This document shows positions 8,756 through 18,133 of a DNA stretch of 54,380 bases, in pieces. The number at the start of each line of letters is the position of its first letter. The first letter of the stretch is position 1. The notes beneath the pieces are model-generated. The model was not told where the DNA came from, ran no database searches, and saw only the letters and a list, made by a program, of their open reading frames with translations. Source of the stretch: Rhodobacterales bacterium 32-67-9 (GTDB lineage: Bacteria > Pseudomonadota > Alphaproteobacteria > Rhodobacterales > Rhodobacteraceae); contig NCEA01000013.1 in the NCBI GenBank assembly GCA_002280515.1, positions 14,789-69,168 on the forward strand. Direction: 5' to 3'. Made by a program: the position numbers and the translations under genes.

Positions 8756-9749
8756 CTTGCCCCCTGAGAGAATGGCGTTCCGCGAAGGGGAAGACGGCCA
8801 TGCCGATCCCCAGCGCGAACCAGAGTGTGGTGACGCGGATGATCGCAGTGGCGGGCACCGAGACCTCCATGGGTATGCCGTCGAGCGAGAGAAGCGCGAT
8901 CATCGCCGCCTCGGCCCCGCCGACACCGCCCGGGGCACCGGTCAGGCCGCCCGCGAGGGTGGAGAAGACGAAGATCGCAATGGCCTTCGCAAGGCCGATG
9001 TCCGCGCCCATCCAGCCAAGAAGCAGGTGAAAGGCGTAGCCTTCGGCGAACCAGCCGGCGATGCCGAGGCCAAGCGCCGGCAGCATCGCCCCGGCCCCGG
9101 AGAAGCGGTCGAGCGAGCGGGCGGCGGCGCGGAGCCGGCCGAAAAGCCTTGGCATACGCCCGGTAAGGCGGTGCACCAGCGTGATCAGCGCGGTCAGGAT
9201 CGCCGGCCGCGTCGCGACGACCGCGGCGGCAAGCGCCAGCAGCGTCACGGGAACCGCGCCCCGGACCCCGGTCGCGGCGAGCGAGATGGCGCCGCCGAGC
9301 AGGAGCGCCATCGCCGCAAGATCGGAGGCGCGGTCGACCAGCGCGAGCGGGGCCGTGCGTTCGAAACTCCACCCGGTCTCGCGCTTCAGCCAGCGCATTC
9401 GGACAAGCTCGCCCACCCGGCCCGGCGTCACCACCATCGCGAAACCGCCAAGGAAGTGGCGCAAGTTCTGCGGAAGGCTGGTGTCAAGGCCGAGCCGGCG
9501 CGCGAAGAAGTGCCAGCGGAGCCCGCGCAGAAGGTAGTTGGCAAGCGACAGGGCCAGAAGGACCGCCCCTTGCCAGAGCGCCAGCCGGGCGATCTGGGCG
9601 CGGGTCTCTTCCCAGCCGGTGGCGGCGGCAAGGCCGAAGAGGCCGGCCACGAACAGCGCCAGAAGTCCGACGATCACGGCCATGTCGCGCACCCGGCGCG
9701 ACGGCGTCGGGGGAGGGGTCTTCGGAAGGGGCAGGTCTGCACTCATCAT
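8736..9749 (-). CDS. Flippase-like LPG synthase TM-domain protein
   Basis: An integral membrane protein of about 337 aa with roughly eight hydrophobic segments, of the UPF0104/AglD-like family related to the membrane domain of lysylphosphatidylglycerol synthase; the catalytic cytosolic domain of MprF is absent. Relatives are proposed to move lipid-linked intermediates. It is first in the transcription unit with the DprE1/DprE2-like genes, so it may handle the prenyl-phosphate-sugar they make; that is inference. Two adjacent ATGs (9749, 9746) are both plausible; a TTG at 9767 would add six residues. Confidence 0.75.
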   Translation of the reverse strand: MMSADLPLPKTPPPTPSRRVRDMAVIVGLLALFVAGLFGLAAATGWEETRAQIARLALWQGAVLLALSLANYLLRGLRWHFFARRLGLDTSLPQNLRHFLGGFAMVVTPGRVGELVRMRWLKRETGWSFERTAPLALVDRASDLAAMALLLGGAISLAATGVRGAVPVTLLALAAAVVATRPAILTALITLVHRLTGRMPRLFGRLRAAARSLDRFSGAGAMLPALGLGIAGWFAEGYAFHLLLGWMGADIGLAKAIAIFVFSTLAGGLTGAPGGVGGAEAAMIALLSLDGIPMEVSVPATAIIRVTTLWFALGIGMAVFPFAERHSLRGQDALEDR

Positions 9750-9812
9750 TGCCCCGGTCGCTAGCAACGGATTGGGGCAGGAATATGGATTTGTTTCGGA
9801 AAAGTCGACAGT

Positions 9813-9852
9813 CCGGTGTGGCCGGAAAGGGGCAATTCCCCGGCCACACCGG
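9813..9852 (-). terminator. 13-bp inverted repeat downstream of scoB
   Basis: CCGGTGTGGCCGG (9813-9825) and CCGGCCACACCGG (9840-9852) form a perfect 13-bp stem with a 14-nt loop in the gap after the scoB stop and before the flippase gene. A short T-rich tract (ACTTTTCC) follows on the minus strand some 9 nt away. It probably terminates scoAB transcription. Confidence 0.65.
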
Positions 9853-9868
9853 TCTTTTCAGCGCACGC

Positions 9869-10510
9869 TCAGACGATGGTCGCCTCGGTGGCGGCGCGCA
9901 GTTCGGCCTCGGTGACACCCGGGGCGAGATCGACGATGTGGAGGCCCTTGTGACCAACGTCGAGGACGCCGAGATTGGTGATGATCCGGTCGACCACGCC
10001 CTTGCCGGTCAAGGGCAGGGTGCAGTCGCGCAACACCTTCGATTCGCCGTGCTTCGATGTGTGGTCCATCACCACCACGACCCGGCCGACGCCGGCGACG
10101 AGGTCCATGGCACCCCCCATGCCCTTGACGAGCTTGCCGGGGATCATCCAGTTGGCGAGGTCGCCCTTCTCTGAGACCTCCATCGCGCCGAGGATCGCCA
10201 TGGCGATCTTGCCGCCGCGGATCATGCCGAAGCTGGTGGAACTGTCGAAATAGGCCGAATGTGGCAGTTCGGTGATCGTCTGCTTGCCGGCGTTGATCAG
10301 GTCGGCATCCTCCTCGCCCTCATAGGGGAAGGGGCCCATGCCGAGCATGCCGTTTTCCGATTGCAGCGTCACATGGACGCCCTTGGGGATGTAGTTCGAC
10401 ACCAGCGTCGGAATGCCGATGCCGAGGTTCACATACATCCCGTCCTTCAGTTCCTCGGCCGCACGGGCGGCCATCTGGTTGCGATCCCAGCCCTTCTGTT
10501 CTCCGGCCAT
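9869..10510 (-). CDS. scoB: 3-oxoacid CoA-transferase subunit B
   Basis: A 213-aa beta subunit of succinyl-CoA:3-oxoacid (acetoacetate) CoA-transferase. The catalytic glutamate that forms the glutamyl-CoA thioester lies in the signature QSENGMLGM near residues 50-58. The start codon overlaps the scoA stop by one base (TGATG at 10508-10512), indicating translational coupling and equal subunit supply. The heterodimer activates acetoacetate with succinyl-CoA and so links ketone or polyhydroxybutyrate turnover to the TCA cycle. Other subfamilies (for example 3-oxoadipate-specific) cannot be excluded. Confidence 0.9.
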   Translation of the reverse strand: MAGEQKGWDRNQMAARAAEELKDGMYVNLGIGIPTLVSNYIPKGVHVTLQSENGMLGMGPFPYEGEEDADLINAGKQTITELPHSAYFDSSTSFGMIRGGKIAMAILGAMEVSEKGDLANWMIPGKLVKGMGGAMDLVAGVGRVVVVMDHTSKHGESKVLRDCTLPLTGKGVVDRIITNLGVLDVGHKGLHIVDLAPGVTEAELRAATEATIV

Positions 10511-11214
10511 CACGCATCCTCCCGCTTGCGCACGGTGCGCTGTTCGATCCGCTTTTCGTGTTCGCCCTGGATGATCCGGTGCACGTAGATGCCGGGCAGG
10601 TGGATATGGTCGGGATCGAGGCTGCCGGTGGGCACGATCTCCTCGACCTCGACGACGCAGGTGCGCCCGCACATCGCCGCCGGCGGGTTGAAGTTGCGCG
10701 CCGTCTTGCGGAAGACGAGGTTTCCGGTCTCGTCCGCCTTCCACGCCTTGACGATGGAAAGATCGGCGAAGATGCCGCGTTCGAGGATATAGGTCTCTCC
10801 GTCGAACTCCTTGTGCTCCTTGCCCTCGGCGATAACCGTGCCGACGCCGGTCTTGGTGTAGAAGCCGGGAATGCCGCAGCCACCGGCGCGCATCCGCTCG
10901 GCCAGGGTGCCTTGCGGGTTGAATTCCAGCTCCAGCTCGCCTGACAGGTATTGGCGCATGAATTCGGCATTCTCGCCGACATAGGACGACATCATCTTCT
11001 TGATCTGACGGGTATCGAGAAGCTTGCCGAGGCCGAACCCGTCCACCCCGCAGTTGTTCGAGGCGATGGTGATGTCCTTCACCCCGCTCTCGACCAGTGC
11101 GTCGATCAAAAGCTCCGGAATGCCGCAAAGGCCGAAGCCCCCGGCCGCGATGAACATGCCGTCATGAAGAAGGCCGTCGAGAGCCTCCTTCGCCGAGCCG
11201 AATACCTTCTTCAT
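10510..11214 (-). CDS. scoA: 3-oxoacid CoA-transferase subunit A
   Basis: A 234-aa alpha subunit of the CoA-transferase. It carries the family-I glycine-rich CoA-binding signature [16 protein letters not shown] near residues 19-34. I chose the ATG at 11214 (MKKVFGSA) because a GGGGAGAG sequence precedes it; an in-frame start five codons earlier is less likely. scoB follows with a one-base overlap, so the two subunits form a coupled pair. The topA gene lies upstream on the same strand, 78 bp away. Confidence 0.9.
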   Translation of the reverse strand: MKKVFGSAKEALDGLLHDGMFIAAGGFGLCGIPELLIDALVESGVKDITIASNNCGVDGFGLGKLLDTRQIKKMMSSYVGENAEFMRQYLSGELELEFNPQGTLAERMRAGGCGIPGFYTKTGVGTVIAEGKEHKEFDGETYILERGIFADLSIVKAWKADETGNLVFRKTARNFNPPAAMCGRTCVVEVEEIVPTGSLDPDHIHLPGIYVHRIIQGEHEKRIEQRTVRKREDA

Positions 11215-11292
11215 GGTCTCTCCCCACAAAATCTGAGCGATTTGTGGCGCGGGGGCGAGGCGGAGTCAATCGCCGCAGTGCAGCAGAAGGCG

Positions 11293-13893
11293 TCAGGCCG
11301 ATTTCTTCGCGGCCGCAGGTTTGGTGGCGGATTTCCGGGCGGCCGGTTTTTTCGCCGCCGGTTTCTTGGTGGCCGCCGTCTTGGCCGCCGGCTTTTTCGC
11401 GGCGGATTTCTTCGCCGGCTTGCGTCCACCGCCCTTCTTCGCGGCCTTCTCCGCGATCAGCGCCAGCGCCGCGTCGAGCGTTACCGCCTCCGGGGTCAAC
11501 TCCTTCGGGAGCGTCGCATTGACCTTGTCCCACTTGACATAAGGCCCGTAGCGGCCGGCCATGACCTGGACCGGGCCGCCATCGGGATGGTCGCCAAGTT
11601 CACGCAGCGGGGCGGTCGCCGCAGGGCGGCCGCGCTTGGCCTTTTCGGCCAGCACCTCGACCGCGCGGTTCATGCCGACGGTGAAGACTTCGTCGACATC
11701 GGGCAGGTTGGCATAGACCCGGCCATGCTTGATGAAGGGCCCGTAGCGGCCGATCCCGGCCTCGACAGTCTCGCCGTCCTCGGGATGGGGTCCGATCTCG
11801 CGCGGCAGGTTCAGGAGCATGAGCGCCTTTTCAAGGTCCATCGTGTCCGGCGCCCAGCCTTTCGGAAGGCTCGCGCGCGGCGGCTTGGGGGTGTCCCCGG
11901 TCGCCTCGCCGCGCTGGACGTAAGGCCCGAACCGGCCGGATTTCAACGAGATCTCCTCGCCGCCATCCTCGCCCAGAACCCGGTCAGACGTGCTGGGGTC
12001 GTCGCCGTTCATCGCGGAAATGGCGCGCGTGTAGCGGCAATTGGGATAGTTCGAGCAGCCGATGAAGGCGCCGCCCGAGCGCGCGGTCTTGAGGTTCAGC
12101 CGTCCCTCGCCGCAGGTCGGACAGACGCGCGGGTCGCTGCCGTCCTCGCGCGGCGGATAGAGATGGGGGGCGAGGAAGTCGTCGATCTTTTCCAGCACTT
12201 CGCCGATCCTGAGATCGGCGGTTTCGGCAATCGCGGCGGTGAAGTCGCGCCAGAACCGCGCCAGCACGTCCTTGTAGTTCCGGTCGCCGGCGGAAATCTC
12301 GTCCAGCTCGTTCTCGAGATCGGCGGTAAAGTCGTATTCGACGTAGCGGCGGAAGAAGTTCGTCAGGAACGCGGTGACGAGCCGGCCCTTGTCCTCGGGG
12401 ATCAGGCGGTTCTTGTCCTTCCGGACATAGTCGCGGTCCTGGATCGTGGTGACGATCGAGGCATAGGTGGAGGGGCGGCCGATGCCAAGCTCTTCCATCC
12501 GCTTGACCAGAGTCGCCTCGGTGTAGCGCGGGGGTGGTTGGGTGAAATGCTGCTCGGGCGTGATCGTCCGCTTGCCGGCCTTCTCACCTTGCATGATCTG
12601 CGGCAGGCGGGCGCCGTCCTCCTCGCCATCATCATCGCGGCTCTCGTCATAGACCTTGAGGAAGCCGTCGAAGAGCACGACCTGGCCGGTGGCGCGAAGC
12701 TCCACCTCGCCATCGGCGCTACCAATATCCACGGTGGTGCGTTCGAGCCGCGCGGCCTCCATCTGGCTGGCGATGGTGCGCTTCCAGATCAGGTCGTAAA
12801 GCTTCTTCTGCTCGCCCTCGGCACGGAGCTTGTCGGGCGAGAGCGACATGTCGGTCGGCCGGATGCATTCATGCGCTTCCTGCGCGTTCTTGGCCTTGTT
12901 CTTGTACATGCGGGGGGAGTCGGGAACATAAGCCGCACCGAAGCGGCGCTTGATCTCGTCGCGCGCGGCCATCACCGCCTCCGGCGCCATGTCGATGCCG
13001 TCGGTCCGCATGTAGGTGATGTGGCCGGCCTCGTAGAGACGCTGGGCGGCGGACATCGTCGCCTTCGCGCCCATGCCGAACTTGCGACTCGCCTCCTGCT
13101 GGAGGGTCGAGGTCATGAAGGGCGCATAGGGCTTGCGGCTGGCGGGCTTGGCCTCGACCGACTTGACGGTGAGGTCGCGCGAGGTGATGGCCTGCACCGC
13201 CAGTTCGGCCGCCGTCTGGTTGGCGAGGTCGAACTTGTCGAGCTTCTTGCCGCCGAGGACGGTCAGCCGCGCCTCGAACTCCTGCCCGCGCGGCGTGACG
13301 AGCGTAGCGGTGACGGTCCAGTATTCGCGGGCACGGAAGGCCTCGATCTCCATCTCGCGCTCGACGATGAGCCGCAGGCAGACGGACTGGACCCGGCCCG
13401 CCGACTTCGCGCCGGGGAGCTTGCGCCAGAGGACAGGCGAGAGGTTGAAGCCGACGAGGTAGTCGAGCGCGCGGCGGGCGAGATAGGCTTCGACCAGCGC
13501 GGTGTCGACATCGCGGGGATGCGCCATCGCCTCGGTCACCGCGGATTTGGTGATCGCGTTGAAGGTGACGCGGCGGACGGTCTTGCCCTTTTTCAGGCTT
13601 GCGGCGAGCGCCTCCTGCAGGTGCCAGGAAATCGCCTCGCCCTCGCGGTCGGGGTCGGTGGCGAGAATCAGTGTGTCGTCGGTTTTCAACGCCTCGGTGA
13701 TGGCGCGGATGTGCTTCCTGCTGTCTGCCGCGACCTCCCATTTCATCTCGAATCCATTGTCGGTATCGACCGATCCGTCTTTCGGCGGCAGGTCGCGAAC
13801 ATGGCCGTAGGAGGCGAGAACGGTGAAGTCGGATCCCAGATACTTGTTGATTGTCTTGGCCTTGGCGGGGGATTCTACAACGACGACGGCCAT
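11293..13893 (-). CDS. topA: DNA topoisomerase I
   Basis: An 866-aa type IA topoisomerase that relaxes negative supercoils. The TOPRIM domain shows ESPAKA (residues 7-12) and DPDREGE (80-86); the DNA-cleaving tyrosine is Tyr294 in HITYMRTDG. One Cys4 zinc module (CPTCG ... CSNYPNC) follows the core, then three C-terminal repeats of the form GRYGPYVK. The protein ends in a Lys/Ala/Pro-rich basic tail of about 45 residues. The start at 13893 is set by GAGGAAG just upstream; a longer frame to 13962 is rejected. dprA lies 184 bp upstream on the same strand. A 1004-codon frame on the opposite strand is a shadow. Confidence 0.96.
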   Translation of the reverse strand: MAVVVVESPAKAKTINKYLGSDFTVLASYGHVRDLPPKDGSVDTDNGFEMKWEVAADSRKHIRAITEALKTDDTLILATDPDREGEAISWHLQEALAASLKKGKTVRRVTFNAITKSAVTEAMAHPRDVDTALVEAYLARRALDYLVGFNLSPVLWRKLPGAKSAGRVQSVCLRLIVEREMEIEAFRAREYWTVTATLVTPRGQEFEARLTVLGGKKLDKFDLANQTAAELAVQAITSRDLTVKSVEAKPASRKPYAPFMTSTLQQEASRKFGMGAKATMSAAQRLYEAGHITYMRTDGIDMAPEAVMAARDEIKRRFGAAYVPDSPRMYKNKAKNAQEAHECIRPTDMSLSPDKLRAEGEQKKLYDLIWKRTIASQMEAARLERTTVDIGSADGEVELRATGQVVLFDGFLKVYDESRDDDGEEDGARLPQIMQGEKAGKRTITPEQHFTQPPPRYTEATLVKRMEELGIGRPSTYASIVTTIQDRDYVRKDKNRLIPEDKGRLVTAFLTNFFRRYVEYDFTADLENELDEISAGDRNYKDVLARFWRDFTAAIAETADLRIGEVLEKIDDFLAPHLYPPREDGSDPRVCPTCGEGRLNLKTARSGGAFIGCSNYPNCRYTRAISAMNGDDPSTSDRVLGEDGGEEISLKSGRFGPYVQRGEATGDTPKPPRASLPKGWAPDTMDLEKALMLLNLPREIGPHPEDGETVEAGIGRYGPFIKHGRVYANLPDVDEVFTVGMNRAVEVLAEKAKRGRPAATAPLRELGDHPDGGPVQVMAGRYGPYVKWDKVNATLPKELTPEAVTLDAALALIAEKAAKKGGGRKPAKKSAAKKPAAKTAATKKPAAKKPAARKSATKPAAAKKSA

Positions 13894-14040
13894 GACTTCC
13901 TCTTGAAAACGGGTCTTTTGCTCTGGGCGCGGAACATGTGGGGCAAGGGCGGCGAATGTCAATGACCGGTCCCGACGCCGGTCGTCAGGGTGCCTGAGCG
14001 CCCTGGGGGCGCCGCTGCCCGTGTCCGTTCCGGACGCGTC

Positions 14041-14067
14041 CCCCGGGATATTTTTAGCAAGATGAAG
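14041..14067 (-). repeat. Stop-codon-linked element after dprA
   Basis: On the minus strand, 10 bp after the dprA stop, comes CTTCATCTTGCTAAAAATAT followed by CCCGGGG. It sits at the same place relative to a stop codon, and has the same pattern of an AT-rich core then a G-run, as the elements at 1385-1434 and 31520-31586. I take it as a diverged member of that family, possibly a terminator. Confidence 0.4.
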
Positions 14068-14077
14068 TGGAAACGGG

Positions 14078-15226
14078 TCAGCCGGCGCGGGTCAGGAGGC
14101 CGCCGGCCTGACGCTCGATCCGGCCGTCGAGTTCGAGGGCGACGAGTTCGGGGGCGATCGCGGCGGCGGGCAGGGCGAGGTCGCGGATCAGCTGATCCTC
14201 GGCGACCGGGCTTGGGCCGAGCCGCTCGAGGATTTGGCGGTGGAGAGCCGCCATTTCGCGCCAGTCGCGCGCCGGCGCGGATGCAGTCGGTGGCGGCGCG
14301 GCGAGAGGCGGGGCCGGAGCCTTGGCCTCCAGGTCGGCGGCGGCGACCGGGGACAGCGCGGCGAGGACGTCATCAACCCCGCGCACCAGGGTGGCACCGT
14401 CGCGGATCAGCATGTTGCAGCCCGCGGCGCGGCCGTCGAACGGGTGGCCGGGGACCGCCAGCACCTCACGCCCCTGATCGAGGGCGGTGCGCGCGGTGAT
14501 CAGGCTGCCGGAGCGCGCCGCGGCCTCCACCACGACGACGGCGCGGGAAAGACCGGAGATGATCCGGTTGCGCAAGGGAAAGTGTCGGGCGAGCGGGCCA
14601 AGGCCCATCGGCTGTTCCGAGAGCCGGAGCCCCTTCACGGCGATTTCGCCGGCGAGGACGGCGTTCTCGGCCGGATAGATCACGTCGACGCCGCCGGCCA
14701 TCACCGCGACCGTGCCGGTCGGCAGCGCCGCCGCATGGGCGGCAGCATCGACGCCGCGTGCGAGGCCTGAGACGACGGTGATCCCGGCCGCGCCGAGCCC
14801 CTCGGCCAGTTTCCGTGCCATGCGGGTGCCAAGCGAGGACGCGCTGCGTGCGCCGACGAGCGCAACCGTCGGCCGCGCGAGGAGCGCGGGCTCCCCGATC
14901 GCCCAGAGCACCGGTGGCGCGTCGGAGAGGTCGGCAAGCGGGCGGGGATAGCCGGGTTCCCCCCGGCAGAGAAGCCGCGCGCCTGCGGCTTTGCCCGCCT
15001 TGAGTTCCGCGCGCGCCACGCCCTCGGGGCAGGGTTCGTAGGCTTGAACACCGGCGGCCCTCGCGATTTCCGGCAGTGCCTGAAGCGCTGAGCGGGCAGA
15101 GCCGTATTCCTCGATGAGCCGGTAGAAGGTCGCAATGCCGACGCGTCGGGAGCGAATGAGGCGGAGCCACGACAGTCTGTCGTCTTCCGTGGTGGGTGGG
15201 GTGAAGGGGGTGGGGTAAGAAAACAA
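14078..15226 (-). CDS. dprA: DNA-processing protein DprA
   Basis: A 382-aa DprA/Smf protein that binds incoming single-stranded DNA and loads RecA during natural transformation. An N-terminal helix-hairpin-like part precedes the Rossmann-like core with VGARSASSLGTRMA and VVSGLARGVDAAAHAAAL (about residues 125-170). A winged-helix-type C-terminal segment (LERLGPSPVAEDQLIRDL) follows a Pro/Ala-rich linker. It precedes topA on the same strand, a common alphaproteobacterial order. Competence in this organism is not shown by its presence, since dprA is widespread in non-transformable species. Confidence 0.93.
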   Translation of the reverse strand: MFSYPTPFTPPTTEDDRLSWLRLIRSRRVGIATFYRLIEEYGSARSALQALPEIARAAGVQAYEPCPEGVARAELKAGKAAGARLLCRGEPGYPRPLADLSDAPPVLWAIGEPALLARPTVALVGARSASSLGTRMARKLAEGLGAAGITVVSGLARGVDAAAHAAALPTGTVAVMAGGVDVIYPAENAVLAGEIAVKGLRLSEQPMGLGPLARHFPLRNRIISGLSRAVVVVEAAARSGSLITARTALDQGREVLAVPGHPFDGRAAGCNMLIRDGATLVRGVDDVLAALSPVAAADLEAKAPAPPLAAPPPTASAPARDWREMAALHRQILERLGPSPVAEDQLIRDLALPAAAIAPELVALELDGRIERQAGGLLTRAG

Positions 15227-15293
15227 ACCTTGATCCCTCGTGCCTTCGCCTCATTCGCAAGACTGACATTGCAACCTTAAGGTTAATCAATGG

Positions 15294-15611
15294 TTACGAT
15301 TCGCGTCCCGTTGATCTTTTCTCTTCCTTCTCCTGAAGGTGTCCGAGGCGCCGCTTTACCGCAGCCTCGCCGATCTGGCCCGCGAGCAGGGCGAAGACGC
15401 CGATTCCCATGAAGATCAGGATCGTCGTGCCGATCTTTCCGATCGCCGTCGCCGGGACCAGATTTCCGTAACCGACCGTCGACACCGTCACCACTGTGAA
15501 GAACCAGGCGTCGAGCCAGGCCCATTTCTCGACGAAATGAAAGAAGACGGTGCCGCCGGCAAGGATCGTGACCGCAAGGCCAAGCACGGCCGAGAGCGGC
15601 GGTGACTTCAC
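15294..15611 (-). CDS. Small two-TM potassium channel-like protein
   Basis: A 105-aa membrane protein with two hydrophobic segments flanking a pore loop that carries the K+ selectivity filter TVSTVGYGN, i.e. the ion-channel-2 fold in minimal form, with no ligand-binding (RCK) domain. The start is a GTG whose codon overlaps the tldD stop by GTGA (15608-15611), with GGAG about 10 bases upstream; no in-frame ATG gives a sensible N-terminus. Translation should therefore be coupled to tldD. The C-terminus is charged (EKEEKRSTGRES). Ion selectivity is inferred from the filter. Confidence 0.8.
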   Translation of the reverse strand: MKSPPLSAVLGLAVTILAGGTVFFHFVEKWAWLDAWFFTVVTVSTVGYGNLVPATAIGKIGTTILIFMGIGVFALLAGQIGEAAVKRRLGHLQEKEEKRSTGRES

Positions 15612-17035
15612 AGTCCGGCTCCACCCACCGTCAGCCCGCCGATCAGCAGCGTCGGCTGGCCGACGCCGACCGGCACCCATTGCCCGGCCTTGCCGCAATT
15701 GCCGATGCCGGGGTCGAGCGTCATGTCGTTGCCGATGCTGCGGATGTTCCTGAGCGCCGTCGCCCCGTCGCCAATCAGCGTGGCGCCCTTCACCGGATCG
15801 CCGACGACCCCGTTCTTGACCCGGTAGGCTTCGGTGCAACTGAACACGAACTTGCCGTTGGTGATGTCGACCTGCCCGCCGCCGAAGCCGACGGCGTATA
15901 TCCCGTCCTTCAGGTCGGCCACGATGTCGCCGGGCCGGGCGTCACCCGACAGCATATAGGTGTTGGTCATCCGTGGCATCGGGATATGTGCGAAGCTTTC
16001 GCGCCGTCCGTTGCCGGTGGGTTTCACCCCCATCAGGCGGGCGTTCTGCCGGTCCTGCATGAAGCCGACGAGGACCCCGTCCTCGATCAGCACGTTCCGG
16101 CCCGAAGGCGTGCCCTCGTCATCGACGGTGATGGAGCCGCGCCGGTCGGGGAGGGTGCCGTCGTCGAGGACGGTCACGCCTTTCGCCGCCACCTGCTGGC
16201 CCATGAGGCCGGCGAAGGCGGAGGTCTTCTTGCGGTTGAAGTCGCCTTCAAGCCCGTGGCCGACCGCCTCGTGCAAGAGGATGCCGGGCCAGCCGGCGCC
16301 GAGCGCCACGTCCATCACGCCGGCCGGGGCGGCGACGGCGCGCAGGTTGACGAGCGCGACGCGCAACGCCTCCCGCGTCGTTGCCTGCCAGTGGTCGGCG
16401 GTCATCAGGCCGGCAAGCCCGGTGCGGCCACCGCCGCCGTGGCCGCCCGACTCGCGCCGGCCGTTCTCCTCGACGATCACCGAGACGTTGAGCCGGGCCA
16501 TCGGGCGGATGTCGGAGACGAGGCCGCCTTCGGGGCGCAGGATGAAGACCTCCTGGAGCGAGGCAGCGATGGTGGCGGAGACCTGCACGACGCGGGGGTC
16601 GAGGGCGCGGGCGAAGGCGTCGATCTCGCGCAGGGTCTCGACCTTCACGCCGAAGGCGGCGTCGGTCATCGGGTCGGCGTCGGTATAGAGCTTTACGTTG
16701 GTGCCGGACGGCGCCGGCGCCATCGTGCCGCCGCCGGCACCGACGGCGAGACGCGTGGTCTCGGCGGCGCGCCTCAGCGCCGCCTCGGAAATCTCGGTCG
16801 AATGGGCGTAGCCGGCGACCTCACCGCGGATCGCGCGCAGGCCGAACCCTTCGGATGCGTCGTAGCTTGCGTTCCTGAGGCGACCGTCATCGAAGACCAG
16901 CGCCTCTGACCGGCGGCGTTCGAGGAAAAGCTCCCCGTCGTCGGCGCCCGACACCGCCTCGCGCAGAATCGAGAGTGCGCCTTCGGGGTCGAGATGCGTC
17001 TCGAACGGAGAAAACCGGCCATCTGTCATCGTCAT
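15608..17035 (-). CDS. tldD: Metalloprotease TldD
   Basis: A 475-aa TldD, partner of PmbA/TldE in an unfolded-peptide protease that also processes some modified peptides. The zinc motif HEAVGHGLEGDF, with the HExxxH arrangement, lies near residues 255-266. Length is typical. A GGGGGC precedes the start; an ATG two codons in is equally possible. No pmbA is seen in the window. The gene is divergent from coxB, and an FnrL-type box lies only 15 bp upstream of its start codon. Confidence 0.93.
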   Translation of the reverse strand: MTMTDGRFSPFETHLDPEGALSILREAVSGADDGELFLERRRSEALVFDDGRLRNASYDASEGFGLRAIRGEVAGYAHSTEISEAALRRAAETTRLAVGAGGGTMAPAPSGTNVKLYTDADPMTDAAFGVKVETLREIDAFARALDPRVVQVSATIAASLQEVFILRPEGGLVSDIRPMARLNVSVIVEENGRRESGGHGGGGRTGLAGLMTADHWQATTREALRVALVNLRAVAAPAGVMDVALGAGWPGILLHEAVGHGLEGDFNRKKTSAFAGLMGQQVAAKGVTVLDDGTLPDRRGSITVDDEGTPSGRNVLIEDGVLVGFMQDRQNARLMGVKPTGNGRRESFAHIPMPRMTNTYMLSGDARPGDIVADLKDGIYAVGFGGGQVDITNGKFVFSCTEAYRVKNGVVGDPVKGATLIGDGATALRNIRSIGNDMTLDPGIGNCGKAGQWVPVGVGQPTLLIGGLTVGGAGL

Positions 17036-17049
17036 CGCCCCCAGGGTCC

Positions 17050-17063
17050 TTGATTTGGATCAA
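17050..17063. promoter_or_regulatory. FnrL/FNR-type box, tldD-coxB intergenic
   Basis: TTGATTTGGATCAA is a perfect match to the FNR/FnrL consensus TTGAT-N4-ATCAA. It lies in the 181-bp divergent region, 15 bp upstream of tldD and 153 bp upstream of coxB. A weak promoter candidate for coxB (TTTCGC 17087-17092, TATGAT 17110-17115) would place the box near -65, compatible with either direction of control. Oxygen-dependent control of cytochrome aa3 is the natural reading; it is inference. Confidence 0.7.
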
Positions 17064-17216
17064 AAGCGGCTCTTTGCCGCAATGGTTTCGCTTGTCGCAT
17101 TCCCTCTAATATGATTTTAGAGTTCCCGGATACAACCGTCCGGCCCGAGGGAGTTTTCCGGGGCGGACGAGACTGAAAGCGGCGGGAAGAAGCCGCGGCA
17201 GGAACGGGAACACGAT

Positions 17217-18080
17217 ATGCGCTTTGCGACCATTCTTTCCGGCCTCGGGGCCACCTTCACCTCCAGCCTCATCGCCGGCGCCGTCTGGGCGCAGGATGGA
17301 ATCAGCGGGCTCGAAATCGTTGGCGCGCCGAAAGCCGAGGGCGTCGGTTTCCAGCCGGCGGCAACCAATCTGGCGCATGAACAGCAATGGCTTGACCATA
17401 TGCTGCTCTATATCGGCATCGGCGTGGTCCTGCTTGTCGTGACACTTCTCGCAATCGTCATCCTGCGCTTCAACAGCCGGGCCAACCCGACGCCGGCGAA
17501 GTTCACCCACAACACGCCCGTGGAAATCATGTGGACGCTGATCCCGGTGCTGATCCTCGTGGTGCTCGGCTCATTCTCGCTGCCGATCCTTTTCAATCAG
17601 CAGGAGATTCCGAAAGGCGACGTGGTGATCAAGGCCACCGGCAACCAGTGGTTCTGGTCCTATGAATACCCCGACGAGGGGATCTCGTTCGATGCCTTCA
17701 TGCTGGGGCGCGAGGGGCTGGAGGCGGCGGGCTACAGCCAGGACGAATACCTTCTGGCCACAGACAACGCGGTCGTCGTGCCGGTCGGCAAGGATATCGT
17801 CGTGCAGGTCACCGGCGCGGACGTGATCCATTCCTGGGCCATTCCGGCCTTCGCCGTGAAGCAGGACGCGGTGCCGGGCCGGATCGCCGAACTGTGGTTC
17901 AACGCCGAGCGCGAGGGCATCTACTTCGGCCAGTGCTCGGAGCTCTGCGGCAAGGATCACTCCTACATGCCGATCACCGTGAAGGTGGTCAGCCAGGAGG
18001 TCTATGACGACTGGCTCGCGCGGACCAAGACGGCCGGTCTCGGCACGTCGGCGCCGGTTCGGGTGGCGTCGGCCGACTGA
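17217..18080 (+). CDS. coxB: Cytochrome c oxidase subunit II (aa3)
   Basis: A 287-aa subunit II of the aa3-type oxidase carrying the periplasmic CuA centre that accepts electrons from cytochrome c. A signal peptide (cleavage probably after AVWAQ, near residue 26) is followed by two membrane helices (near 62-84 and 103-123) and the cupredoxin domain. CuA ligands are visible in DVIHSW and [12 protein letters not shown]. It starts the coxB-ctaB-coxF-ctaG-coxC-SURF1 run; subunit I is not in the window. An FnrL-type box lies upstream. Confidence 0.96.
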   Translation: MRFATILSGLGATFTSSLIAGAVWAQDGISGLEIVGAPKAEGVGFQPAATNLAHEQQWLDHMLLYIGIGVVLLVVTLLAIVILRFNSRANPTPAKFTHNTPVEIMWTLIPVLILVVLGSFSLPILFNQQEIPKGDVVIKATGNQWFWSYEYPDEGISFDAFMLGREGLEAAGYSQDEYLLATDNAVVVPVGKDIVVQVTGADVIHSWAIPAFAVKQDAVPGRIAELWFNAEREGIYFGQCSELCGKDHSYMPITVKVVSQEVYDDWLARTKTAGLGTSAPVRVASAD

Positions 18081-18133
18081 CGGCGGTCGGGCGGGCGCGG
18101 ATTGCTGCGCCTGCCTGTGAGGGAGGGAAATCC

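Noticed and set aside
10951-13965. Plus-strand open frame of about 1004 codons
   Set aside because: It runs antisense to topA, whose catalytic motifs are all present. The frame is low in recognisable domains and rich in Arg/Gly/Asp/Leu, as expected for a GC-rich shadow.
15272-15296. TTAA-rich stretch upstream of dprA resembling CtrA half sites
   Set aside because: Spacing between the half sites (2 bp) does not match the 7-bp CtrA spacing for the two best TTAA copies; the other pairing needs a mismatch.
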